NCBI GenBank assembly: GCA_030142905.1 | Contig: JASJOG010000100.1 | Location: 1,161,210 to 1,225,209 of the forward strand | Direction: 5' to 3' | DNA from: Heliopora coerulea | Lineage: Eukaryota > Cnidaria > Anthozoa > Scleralcyonacea > Helioporidae | DNA: 64,000 nt | Part shown: positions 13,101 to 23,640 of the stretch, piece by piece | How positions within the stretch are numbered: position 1 is the stretch's first letter | How the letters are laid out: each line of letters begins with the position of its first letter | Program-made: the position numbers and the translations under genes | Notes under the pieces: generated by a model | Databases searched by the model: none | What the model was told of the DNA's origin: nothing | What the model saw: only the letters and a program-made list of their open reading frames with translations

Positions 13101-13737
13101 TGAAGAGTGGGCTACGTTAGGGTATAAACGAGGCAGTAAATCTCCTACTGGGACAATTAGGTTAGGGATTTGGTCTGGGTTAGTTGACCCGGATAGTTCG
13201 TCATTGAATTTAAAGTCAAGAAAAGAAAACAGAAAAAGAAAACTGACCATGTATTTTGTTGATGCGACTTAACGGAGTTAGGATAAGGAGGGTACACTTG
13301 GGGAATGCGAAAAAATTAGGATGACACAGAGTGTTTACAAAAGGGACAACTGTGAAGATGCAGAAAAAATAATCACACAGACCTAGCTGGTAGCTGGCTG
13401 GTGTGTAATTACTGACACAGTAACCGACAGAAAACAAAGCACAGCAAATATAATATTAGAATGATTCTACTAGAATATCAGATTCGATACTCTCATATTC
13501 TATCGAAAATCTAAAATTCAAAAGTGGGTTAGATGATTACAATAGTCATCCTCCTTTGTCTAAAAAGTGGGGAGATACATTCTCTACATTCCCCCCATGA
13601 TTTACGCCACTGCTGTACCAGCAATTGTTAATGGTCGGTATTTTATTCAACTTTCCTATTTCTTTCTTAATGTAAGTTAACATTAGAGCTAGCTGGAGTG
13701 TTTTAATTAACTATTTTTCCAATTAACGCACACGTGG

Positions 13738-14432
13738 TAGGCTTTTATCGATTGTGCTAGTAAAAGCAGCACTTTATGCTACTAGCACTGATCGTTTTTT
13801 ACCAAAATTATGCTTCTTTTTCTGAAATTATGCTTTCACAAATTAACTTTAAAAGCTCGAAATTAAATGCTTGTTTTTTATATAGTAAAGAAAGCAAAAC
13901 ATGTCATTGTTTCCAACGTTGTCTAGCTTTTAACAGATTTCTCCTTATCCCCTGAAATGTTTTAAAGACAACGCAAAATTACGCTGATGGCTTGCTATCA
14001 TAGTTAAGTGTCCTCAAAAATTCCCTGCTGCATTACACTTGCTTGCAAGTAATCAAGTTAAAGAATGTTCTTTGAATCGACAGAAAGGCTGGAAAAAAAA
14101 CATATAACAGTAATTCAGTTAAATTTAACGATTTTGTTTTGACTTTGAGAGCGTGGACTGGATAGGAACTAAAGTTCCGGTAAACCCCAGGCGCCTATTC
14201 TAAGGCCCACTAAGAGACAGAATTTAACAAGGCTGAAAAAAACCTTTAAAATTAACTCAATAAAAGCAAAACGTGACTTCCTGCAGAGTTATGGCTCCCT
14301 AGTAATACGTTCTGTGACTGATAAAAGTATACCGGTTATCCTAGCAGTGCTACTTCCACAAAAAATGGCAAAAATCTGCCCGTTTTTCCAAACTATGCCA
14401 AAAAAGGTGTTGGTACAATCGATAAAAGCCTA
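13738..14432. mobile_element. TIR element, non-coding
   Basis: TAGGCTTTTATCGATTGTGC at the left is matched inverted (TAGGCTTTTATCGATTGTAC) at the right. Next to it both ends carry ATGCC/ATGC-rich subterminal sequence. No reading frame. Confidence 0.6.
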
Positions 14433-14439
14433 AAACTTG

Positions 14440-15470
14440 GCGCTTCCCGTTGCGTTTCATGCCAGTCATGGATTGGAGAATTCGGACAAATATTGCAGAA
14501 TGATTGCTTTGCAACTAAGGATGGGTGTCATCAATTGGTGCTTTTGGGGGACTTATTGGTCTGTATACTTGCTCATAACAAGTGCGAGTAGAGACGAAAT
14601 ATAATTCTTCTGTAAATTTTTGCAGATTAAGAATGATAAAAAGGGACAATTACGATGAGTAAGGTCACGTCATCGCTGTCATGGTAGGCTACATATGTAG
14701 CTATAAGGGACCAAGCGTAGGCATCATTTTGCCCCACGTTATGGCAGAGAACCAAGATTGCGTAACAACTGTGGCAAGCAGAGAAAACCTATCAAAATGT
14801 CGCGCACGCGACTTTTTCCTCTTGTCTTAGGAGCTCTCGAATGGAACCAAGCAGAAATCTGTTTAATTTTAACAATGCAGCTGTTGCGCGCGCAACATTT
14901 TGTAACCAAGTGGAAATCCACCTTTAAGCAAGAATGACAGACAGAGCGTGAATAAGACACCCTTTTATGCACGACTTGTTTAGTATATCGCGTCATATTA
15001 AACTGGGTGTTATTGGTGTATGCTTTTGATGTTCCGTTTTTATCAAAGAAGAAACCAAAGTTACGAACATAAATAAGCTCGTATTAATCGTTCTAGTTTC
15101 TGTTTATATAAGATTAATCGTTTTCTCACCTAATTCTTTACCATTGAACCATGCTTTTTATTTATGCGTCCAGTGGAAAAATAGCCTAGGATTAAAACTG
15201 TTCATTTATCTCTCTGTCTCGACTGCCTAATTGGGTGGCATCAATCATCCTGCTGAATAACTTTTGTTTGGCGTCACGCCGGGAAACAATGTCAAAATAA
15301 TTTATCTTGCTATGAATAAAGGAGATTGTCTTGATACGTTTGCTCATCAACTCGGAGACGAAAAATGGCAATGACTCGACATTCATACAGCAAAATGCTA
15401 ATTTTTTAAACAGAGATCATCAGATTTGCCGAATTCACATTTTATGATGTGGAACGACAACGAAAATTTG
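14440..15470. other. No gene seen
   Basis: Only short open frames; none resembles a known domain. Confidence 0.4.
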
Positions 15471-15473
15471 ATT

Positions 15474-15612
15474 CTTAATATGCACGCTCTCAAGCTGTTC
15501 TTTCAGAAAAACTTCCTGAGTCACTGACGGGAATCGAACCCGTAACCTTCTGATCGCCGGTGAGACGCTCTAACCATTAAGCTACAAAGACTCAGACGGT
15601 GAGCGAAGGTTA
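15474..15612 (-). repeat. tRNA-derived SINE copy 1
   Basis: The minus strand has an A box (TAGCTTAATGGTTAGAGC) and a B box (GGGTTCGATTCCC at 15541-15529), then a SINE tail (CAGGAAGTTTTTCTGAAAG). The anticodon arm does not pair well, so it is not a working tRNA gene. Confidence 0.7.
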
Positions 15613-15697
15613 AATATATGTACTGGTTGGTATAGATGGTAGACATGTGTACTGCCAGTCTGCTAGTATCGATATGTCGTCTATTTTTATGTTAATC

Positions 15698-15844
15698 AAT
15701 GATGTGTTTGTGGTAGCTTGGTAATTATGTTCTTAATACGCACGCTCTCAAGCTGTTCTTTAAGAAAAACTTCCTGAGTCCCTGACGGGAATCGAACCCG
15801 TGACCTTCTGATCGCCGGTGAGACGCTCTAACCATTGAGCTACA
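15698..15844 (-). repeat. tRNA-derived SINE copy 2 (left palindrome arm)
   Basis: Same SINE with A and B boxes on the minus strand. Together with flanking sequence it forms the left arm of a 147 bp inverted repeat. Confidence 0.75.
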
Positions 15845-15886
15845 ATCAATTGAGCTGATTTAACCTTCGCTCACCATCTGAGTCTT

Positions 15887-16033
15887 TGTAGCTCAATGGT
15901 TAGAGCGTCTCACCGGCGATCAGAAGGTTACGGGTTCGATTCCCGTCAAGGGCTCAGGAAGTTTTTCTGAAAGAACAGCTTGATAGCGTGCGTATTAAGA
16001 ACGTAATTACCAAGCCACCACAAACACATCATT
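15887..16033 (+). repeat. tRNA-derived SINE copy 3 (right palindrome arm)
   Basis: Same SINE on the plus strand, with B box GGGTTCGATTCCC. It mirrors copy 2 including non-SINE flank (AATGATGTGTTTGTGG side) across a 42 bp spacer. Confidence 0.75.
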
Positions 16034-16689
16034 GAAAATTTGATTGTTTGAATGATCCAAGCAATTTGAGTTAGCCTACGCTACCAACAGACCAGGCCGA
16101 AGTCAAAAGTCCAGCAAGTCGTTTTTGATGAAAAATCCGATTAAGTAGGATTACGTTCACCTCTGATACTGCACGTTTCAGGAGATATAGTACTATGTTA
16201 TCAACTCTTATTCTCAGAGAATATCGATGTGTATCACATAATACCTGAACCCTGGTGTCATATTAAATAGGGTATAGGTGTGGCTTTACAGTTTTCGTAA
16301 CAGACCAAGTCTGCATTGATCTCTGTGTATATGTGCCTGACAGTCTTTTTCTTAATCCTCGTTCCATTCTGGTATTGTTACAAGAGTTTATGCGACAACT
16401 TCTTTACAACCATACTCAGTTGGTGACAATTTGGTTCTCGTCATGAAGACTTTACGCAAGCAAAATCAAGTTCGTTTTCCTTAATGAAACCTGTTCACAA
16501 TGTCCTCTCTATTTTATGTCAACATGTCAATATCGGCTCTAGCCATGCATATTTTTGTCTTTCTGTTTTTTCTTTTTTGCACGATTGTTACATTTTCATC
16601 ACATTCTACCTGCACATTTACAAATTATTTTCATGTTTTCGCTACTATCTACTGACCGCTTTGATTTACGTCAAAACAACAACGCGTTT

Positions 16690-16950
16690 AGACCGCAGAT
16701 AAAGAAAGCTAAACAAACTCGTCATGATCATTTTGCTTCGATCAGTGAATATTTGTTTATTTTGGTCGTCGTTAATTCCATCGGTTACAAGTTTCAGGAT
16801 TTTCCATGGCGTTTTATACCACTCCTTGTTTGGGATAAATTTAAATTCTTTCCACTCAGAGACGCATGACTTGAATGATGGAATCGTTCTGCCCATTCTT
16901 GTTTCGTCATACACCCACTGGCTAGTATCTTCGTTAATATGTACTCCCCG
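16690..16950 (-). pseudogene. Exon-like unit B1 (SEWKEF family), open
   Basis: The minus strand reads GVHINEDTSQWVYDETRMG, then SCVSEWKEFKFIPNKEWY, then KTPWKILKLVTDGINDDQ in one frame. Two further related units (7.30-7.67 and 17.19-17.40 kb) share SFVxEWKxF and the W-K-IL-LVT-GIND pattern. This copy lacks the inverted insertion seen in the others, so it is the most intact. A clear splice acceptor was not found. It could be an exon of the gene beginning at 18779. The W-x-IL-LV spacing is vaguely like the end of a TGF-beta-type propeptide, but no cystine-knot domain was seen. Confidence 0.4.
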
Positions 16951-17189
16951 TTTTAATTTAGTTTAAAACAACAACGTGGTTGGACGGTATATTAGTAGGC
17001 TATGCAGACTTGTGATTTTGTTTTGTTTCTCAAGGTAAACAGTTTCTCAAGAACAGCCGCATGAGACAACACGCTGTACGAACTTCAGTTTGGATTTCCG
17101 ATACCATATTCGTGAATGACGGAAATCTGTCTAAGCGTCGTTGGAACACAACGTTGTTTCCTACTCTACTGTAACTAAGTCAATGACAA

Positions 17190-17400
17190 GGTTCAAGTTT
17201 TCCATGGTGTTTTATACCATTCCTCGTTAGGCGTAAATCAAATCATTGGTCTCTGAGTGGAAAGAAGTTAAACAAATTCTTTCCACTCTGAGACGAACGA
17301 TTCTATGGCATCGTTCAACTTGAGGCTCCTCTGCTTCTGACATTTCTTGCTTCTTCGTATACATAAACCCAGCGTCTTTTTGTGGACATGTTAGAATGCA
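17190..17400 (-). pseudogene. Exon-like unit B2 (SEWKEF family), disrupted
   Basis: The minus strand reads LKLNDAIESFVSEWKEF and then hits a stop, because a short inverted copy of the same bases (17243-17268) has been placed next to them. The following segment continues the family (NEEWYKTPWK pattern) in another frame. It shares this inverted insertion with the unit at 7.5 kb. Confidence 0.4.
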
Positions 17401-18584
17401 ACTGTAACTTTACTTCATTAACCTCGTACGTTCCTTTGAGCTTAAAGGTTACTCGAAACTTACAACAGTGTACGTACTTGCCAACACTGTAACTTGAAGA
17501 AAAAGAACAAAGGTGATGCAGGACGAGGTCTTCGAGAATTTTGTGTTGACTGTCGAAGACAAGGCCTCCGACACAAAATCGCCAAATGTATCATCAAAGT
17601 TTGAGAGACTTAAAATTGGAAAATCTCCGAAACAGAATCATGTTCTAAGTACAGAGAGAATTTTTTGACAAAAAAACTGCTAACCAATTAAGGCTGCACG
17701 AAGCCTGTCACGATCGAGACAAGTCACAAAGTTAATATGGCCGTCGAGTAGGCAAGAGAAAAGATGGAATACTTATTGCTAAATTAAGGCAGTAAAAATC
17801 TGTTCCTGATAACGCGACACTTTCAGTTTATTGCGACAGAGTAACTAGGAGAAATGGTATTGCAGAGTTTGCTGAAACATTAAGTATTAATGATGAGTTA
17901 GTCAAAAACAATGTTTGAATGTCCTGTACACACGACAATACACTGTTTACTACAAGTACAAGCCTTTATCTTAATCATGATACTTTTTACCCAAACACCT
18001 TGCTTATTGCGTCTTTGAAGTCTTTTGACGATAAAATGAAGAATAAAGCTTGCCCAAACAGCCGTGGCCAAGTCATTTCTCCGACATGATTTCATAAAAT
18101 AGTTGACTCCAACACAAAGTCTCAGAGACATTTGAGCGTGTGTCATTATCGGATTAAGCTGTCTACATTAAAATGTTAACTAAGCGCATTTGACAAGAAA
18201 TACATCAGGAAATAAACGACTCGTACAGAAGATAATAACAGGAGGTAATTTAGTCTTGGCATCGCAGGATTTAATTTTGCTTGAAAAACGTGAATGAAAT
18301 TTTACTTGCATTTTTCGCTAGTTCGATATATGTGGCTGGAAAAACCAGAGAAAACTTTGAATAAGTTTGCAATAGTCTAGTCAAAATGAGAATTATTTCA
18401 TACCCTCCCACTCTTTACTCGTAGCTTTCGGAGTAAATCTCGATATAGCAACAATGAATAACAAACCTGAAGTAGGGCCGAAAACCATGTCATTGATTTC
18501 TTTCCCTCCTCATCTATTTTGGTTGGTGTGCTGCCAGCTGGCCTGAGTTAGCATCGCTCCTACGACCGGCATTGGCAGACTTAC

Positions 18585-18779
18585 CACGCCTTTCGATTCA
18601 GTTTTTAAACCAAGACTTTCCATGAAAGGCATCTTGAAGGCCAAGGTGACAAAACGTTCGACTTCTTTCTCGGTTGCGTTTGGAGGTATATGACAATCCA
18701 CGCAGATGCAGTCGACTCTATGAACGAGTGCAGAGAGGAGCATAACTACAGCTGTGACTTTACTCATTGCCATCATCAT
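18585..18779 (-). CDS. First coding exon of a small secreted protein, function not recognised
   Basis: ATG at 18779 opens a 65-codon exon. A signal peptide is visible (hydrophobic VTAVVMLLSALVH after MSK, then a likely cut near VDC). It is followed by ICVDC, a sequon in PPNATEK, and an amphipathic stretch ERFVTLAFKMPFMESLGLK. A textbook donor GTAAGT begins at 18584, in phase 0, so the open frame continuing to 18510 is probably intron. A TATA box lies about 65 nt upstream. The CxxC followed by a helix ending LGL loosely resembles the start of TGF-beta/activin-type propeptides; this is a guess. Possible later exons are the SEWKEF units at 16.69-17.40 kb. Whether a full gene survives is unknown. 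Confidence 0.5.
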
Positions 18780-18841
18780 GATTCAGTGTTTGTTTAATAT
18801 CAGGTAACACTTTTACTGGTGCTTATGGCTTACGGCAAACC

Positions 18842-18850
18842 TTTATATAT
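18842..18850 (-). promoter_or_regulatory. TATA box of the secreted-protein exon
   Basis: The minus strand reads GATATATAAAGG about 65 nt before the ATG at 18779, allowing a transcription start about 30 nt downstream and a short 5' leader. Confidence 0.4.
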
Positions 18851-19360
18851 CCGCGTTAACGTGTCAACTACCCGCGTGACACATGTTTAGATTGCATTTC
18901 GCGAATTATTTCGTAATTTAGTGATCTAGCGTATTCTAACAGGGGTTCATAGACATGTGTTAAATGTTATCAGCAATGATATGCTTATGATATTAGCTCA
19001 ACAAAAATCTCACTGCCGGCAGTATAAAACGTGTCCTTGATTACGCCTCTTGACCTCATGCTGATTGAATCGAGAGTTTGAATAGGATTAATCACAGACG
19101 GAGAAGAAATAATAAAGCCCAGCAAAAAACACACAAAATAGGCATATTAAAGGTTTAAAATGTAATTCTAACGATTCGTTGCTACACGCAACATCCTCAG
19201 AGAATGAATGAAAAACTATATTACAAGGTGATGATATATAATAGTATGTTACATGATAAGTAAACGAGATATTGGCGTAGGAGCGGAAGTGGGAAGGCCA
19301 CAAGGAAACAGCAGACTGAGATGTAATGGAAGGGTCGAGAAACGAAAGGTCTTAAAATAA

Positions 19361-20893
19361 CTAAAGTGGAAAAGAACCCATGTTGGCATTAAGCGATGGA
19401 TTAAGTTTGCGGATAAGCAGACATTCTCTGACGAGAAGTTCAGAGTTGAAAGAAGAAGAAGACAAGATAGTGAAGTCATCAGGCGATAGAGGGTGTCCAG
19501 TGTCACAATGATGTGACAGGATGCTAGTCGGAGGAGGATTGACTCGTTTTTTGCCAGTAAGGGCAGAAATGCCCAAGTGCTCTGAGATTCATGTGTGGAG
19601 AAGCCGACTCGTCTGGCCGACATACAACGAACTACAACGTTGACACTTAAAACGGTAAGCGACACGAGATCTCAAAGCCTTGGGAATCCTGTCCTTAAAG
19701 ACAAAAAAGTGAGACAATCGGAGGGAAGGGCGGAAAACAAAGCGAAGGTTAATGTGAGGGAAAGCACTGGAGCATAATTTCCAAATCTGAGTGCGAATTT
19801 GGAGGCTATGTTGACCAGTGTAGGGAAGGCAAAAGCAAACGATTTTCTTGGGGGCGAGGAAAACTTTGGGGGAGGGTGAGAAAATCTTATCAAGAAACCG
19901 GCGAATGCATGTGTCTATGAATGAAATAGGATAACCATTAAGTGAAAGCGTTTTCTTAAGATTTTGAAGATGCGAGTCAAAAATAAAATAGAAGGAGCAA
20001 ATACTAAAATAGCGATTAAGAAGGGAAGATATTAATCCTGTTTTGTAAACAGACGGAATAAAACTATTGTAGTTGGTGTATAAGCCAGTAAAAGTGGGTT
20101 TATGAAAAACCGAAGTAGAGAAAGAGCCATTGGATCGTGTTATAAGAACGTCAAGGAAGGGTAAACAGTTGATGACTTCAGTTTCATGCGTGAAATTGAT
20201 GTTAGGATGTTGACTATTCAAATAACTGAGAAAAGGTGCAATATGATCGGGGGAAGCAAAAAGCAAAAAGCAATCATCGACATATCTACGGTAATAAACA
20301 GGCTTAAAATGAGTGGGACAGTTAGAGAGCCAAGAGCGTTCATGCCAGGAAAGAAAAATATCGGCAAAAGTAGGACCCAGGGGAGAACCCATGGCAACGC
20401 CATCGGTCTGTTCAAACAAAATACCATTAAAGGAAAAATGGCAATTCTTAACTGCAAAGCTTAGAAGTTGGGTGAATTCGGAGCGGGTAAAGTTCTGAAA
20501 ATGACTGGAATTATTAAATAACTTAAAAACAATAATATCGATGGTCTCATCTAAAGGAATGTTAGTGAAAAGTGATTTTATGTCGAAGCTAACCATGGTT
20601 AAAATATCAGAGTTAACGTCCAAGGCAAAAAGATCCTGAATAAAAGAGAAAGAGTCGCTTACCATGTGTATACCAGTAGAAATAGGGCGTAAAAGAGGGA
20701 CTAGAAACTTTGCAAGACCATAGGAGTGAGTACCGATGGATGAGAGGATAGGTCTAAGGGGGACGCCAAGTTTGTGAACTTTAGGTAGTCCATACAAAAT
20801 ACCTGGGCGTGAGCCCGATGGAAATAAATTATCGTAAATAATTTCAGATATAGTTCCATTCTTCTTTAACTCGTTAAAGAAGAATGGGCTCAC
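19361..20893 (-). mobile_element. Penelope-like element, RT plus GIY-YIG, 5'-truncated with one nonsense codon
   Basis: Reverse transcriptase motifs in order: LPKVHKLGVPLRPILS, SFDIKSLFTNIPLDET (motif A), DGVAMGSPLGPTFADI (motif B), YRRYVDDCFLLF (motif C), INCLPFLDVLI (motif D) and FHKPTFTGLYTNYNSFIP, a Penelope signature. Downstream comes the GIY-YIG nuclease domain (CQRCSSLYVGQT), then a TGA at 19589-19591, after which the same frame continues with ISEHLG, HCDTGHP and LLVRECLLIRKLNPSLN to the end at 19361. The TGA stands where the family usually has Arg and is one C-to-T change from CGA. The element begins at the palindrome centre and lacks roughly the first third of the usual protein. Confidence 0.9.
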
Positions 20894-21829
20894 GCCCAGG
20901 TATTCTGTATGGACTACCTAAAGTTCACAAACTTGGCGTCCCCCTTAGACCTATCCTCTCATCCATCGGTACTCACTCCTATGGTCTTGCAAAGTTTCTA
21001 GTCCCTCTTTTACGCCCTATTTCTACTGGTATACACATGGTAAGCGACTCTTTCTCTTTTATTCAGGATCTTTTTGCCTTGGACGTTAACTCTGATATTT
21101 TAACCATGGTTAGCTTCGACATAAAATCACTTTTCACTAACATTCCTTTAGATGAGACCATCGATATTATTGTTTTTAAGTTATTTAATAATTCCAGTCA
21201 TTTTCAGAACTTTACCCGCTCCGAATTCACCCAACTTCTAAGCTTTGCAGTTAAGAATTGCCATTTTTCCTTTAATGGTATTTTGTTTGAACAGACCGAT
21301 GGCGTTGCCATGGGTTCTCCCCTGGGTCCTACTTTTGCCGATATTTTTCTTTCCTGGCATGAACGCTCTTGGCTCTCTAACTGTCCCACTCATTTTAAGC
21401 CTGTTTATTACCGTAGATATGTCGATGATTGCTTTTTGCTTTTTGCTTCCCCCGATCATATTGCACCTTTTCTCAGTTATTTGAATAGTCAACATCCTAA
21501 CATCAATTTCACGCATGAAACTGAAGTCATCAACTGTTTACCCTTCCTTGACGTTCTTATAACACGATCCAATGGCTCTTTCTCTACTTCAGTTTTTCAT
21601 AAACCTACTTTTACTGGCTTATACACCAACTACAATAGTTTTATTCCGTCTGTTTACAAAACAGGATTAATATCTTCCCTTCTTAATCGCTATTTTAGTA
21701 TTTGCTCCTCCTATTTTATTTTTGACTCGCATCTTCAAAATCTTAAGAAAACGCTTTCACTTAATGGTTATCCTACTTCATTCATAGACACATGCATTCG
21801 CCGGTTTCTTGATAAGATTTTCTCACCCT
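19873..21829. repeat. Near-perfect 2 kb palindrome (inverted Penelope copies)
   Basis: Arms 19873-20872 and 20875-21829 match almost base for base. The right arm lacks about 40 bp present in the left arm near the centre. The centre is a perfect 15 bp hairpin (CCATTCTTCTTTAAC, then TC, then its complement) at about 20857-20888. Confidence 0.85.
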
Positions 21830-21840
21830 TCATAATGTGA
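20884..21840 (+). mobile_element. Penelope-like element RT fragment, inverted copy
   Basis: A second copy of the same Penelope RT runs head-to-head against the first. It starts at GSRPGILYGLPKVHK, includes motifs A to D with YVDD, and ends at about 21829, before the GIY-YIG domain, where the duplicated-segment sequence resumes. Only a few differences from the minus copy are visible (for example SSYF against SFYF and YPTSF against YPISF over some 950 bp). Confidence 0.9.
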
Positions 21841-22539
21841 TTTTGTTTACGTTTTTACGATAATTTCTTGGTTGAAATTATCCTAGACCTCGCCTCATCA
21901 ACTATAAGTACTATCAAATATGTTAACACTTGCAAGTGACATGACGACTGAAAAAAAATTTTAAAAATTAACAAAAAAGAAAAGAAAACTTGGGCAAAAA
22001 TTGTGAAATTGCAGTTCTGGTTCATTATATTGGCTGTGGTAATAAATGCCGCTTAGGGAGTGTTTATATGGAGGCGATTCAGCCCGCTTCACACGGCTAG
22101 CCCTAGTAAGAAGGCTGGGTTTCACCTCACTTTTACATGTGGGTTAAGATATTCTGTTCTCAGTTGATGTAGTGACGTCATAGCGACAAATAACGAAACG
22201 TGTCGAAAAATTCTCTGGCAGTCTCCGTACTGCGAGCAAAATTCCCCACGAATCTTAACAGTTGAAATCCAAAGTCTCCCAGCTGAATAACTAATACTTT
22301 TCTTAAGAAAATTAGTATTTGGTTTTTGAAGTACATAAATTAAATTATTTCTTCGGAGTTCGTACTTTCCATTATTGCTTAGCTCAAACATGCTCGTTCT
22401 GCTTTCCGGGTATATAAATTATTTCTTTCTTTGTCCACGAATACACCTTTTTTGGTATCCTTCTTTCTTTCAATGATTACCAGTTTAACTTTTTCATTAT
22501 TATTTTATTATTATTCTATTTTATTATTATCTATCATTA

Positions 22540-23640
22540 GACCTAACTTCACACTGTCGACCTGTAACTATCCTAGCTGCTCTGTTTTGCATTTTCTGTA
22601 CTTTGTCTAGGAGATAATCACCATAATTATCGCCAAACGAGACTACAATAATCAAAGTGTGGTAGAATCAGAGCATCATATGTGGTAATTAATGTATACT
22701 TTGGCGCCAAGAAACCAATACCTTTAGAAACTTAAGCAAGTATACCATGGATTTGCTTGTTCCATAAGAGTTGATTGTCAATAATTTCTAGTGTTTTACA
22801 CTGCTTAACACTTTGATACCGGTGTCACCCAGTTTAATTTCAGGGACCCTTTCTATATTAGTCAACTTTTGCCTTAAACCAATAACCATATATTCTGTTT
22901 TGTCTTTATTTAGTGTAACTTTATTTGCCATTAACCACTGATGTACATTCTCCAAATCAGTATTTAATTTATCTTCAATTTCTATTAATGATTTGCTTCT
23001 TGTGGATACAACATACCTGTCGTGAAGCATGAAGGCAATTTGGCAAATCATTAACATAAATAAAAAAGTAAAGGTCCCAATACAGAACCTTGTGGTACCC
23101 CATATTTTATGTTGATCTGCTTAGATTGTACATGATCAACTTTGCACACTTGGATTCTATTTGTAATGTAAGACCTGAACCGCTTCAAAGCATGTTCAGT
23201 TAAGTCATCGAGCTTCATTTTCATCAACGGAATATTGTGGCCAATAGAATCAAAGGCGTTCTTAAGATTTAGGAAAATTACTTCATTTAAATACTAACCT
23301 GCCTGTTGAGAGGAGAGAATGTTTTTGGCTTCCAGATATTTAAACAATTGTTTAGAGATCGCTTTTTCAAAAACGTTGGCCATAGTAGAGAGAACAGAAA
23401 AAGGCCTATAATTGTTGTAATTTGCTTTATCATCTGATTTATATATGAATGAAATAATTGCTACTTTTAAATCATCGGGCAAAATACCTGTTAAAATAGA
23501 CGGATTGAAAATTGCCGCAAAAGATGGTGCTATAATTTCAGCTGAGTCTCTTAACAGCTTAGGCTGAATTTTATCAAGTCCTGTAGCCTCACAAATGCGC
23601 TTGGCTGAAACAAGACAGTTACCTGTTGCAACCAACCAAA
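22540..23640 (-). mobile_element. Truncated CR1/Jockey-type LINE, reverse transcriptase remnant
   Basis: The minus strand carries TGLDKIQPKLLRDSAEIIAP, LPDDLKVAIISFIYKSDDKA, NYRPFSVLSTMANVFEKAIS and SSQQAG, then in a shifted frame GVPQGSVLGPLLFYLYVNDL, then DLENVHQWLMANKVTLNKDK, and near the end DKVQKMQNRAARIVTGRQ. This is the normal order of a non-LTR RT. The FADDT active-site region is lost and frameshifts are present, so it is dead. The 5' part is missing. Confidence 0.8.

Larger units (their letters stand above)
16550..19082. repeat. Duplicated segment, copy B (left part)
   Basis: Copy B of the segment at 6830-10060. It carries an extra tandem exon-like unit and the secreted-protein exon. 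It is interrupted at about 19082 by the Penelope palindrome; the homology resumes at 21830 and runs to about 21930. Confidence 0.6.

Noticed and set aside
15529..15600. Functional tRNA genes at 15.5-16.0 kb
   Set aside because: A and B boxes are good, but the anticodon stem has mismatches and all copies share a SINE tail.
19150..19260. Hammerhead in the 3' region of the minus-strand Penelope copy (CTGAGGA … GAATC)
   Set aside because: A stem II (GTTGC/GCAAC) is present, but the GAAA box reads GAAT and no stem I or III was found; not strong enough to list.
20186..20498. Open frames antisense to the Penelope RT
   Set aside because: They occur on both palindrome arms only because the sense frame is strongly constrained.
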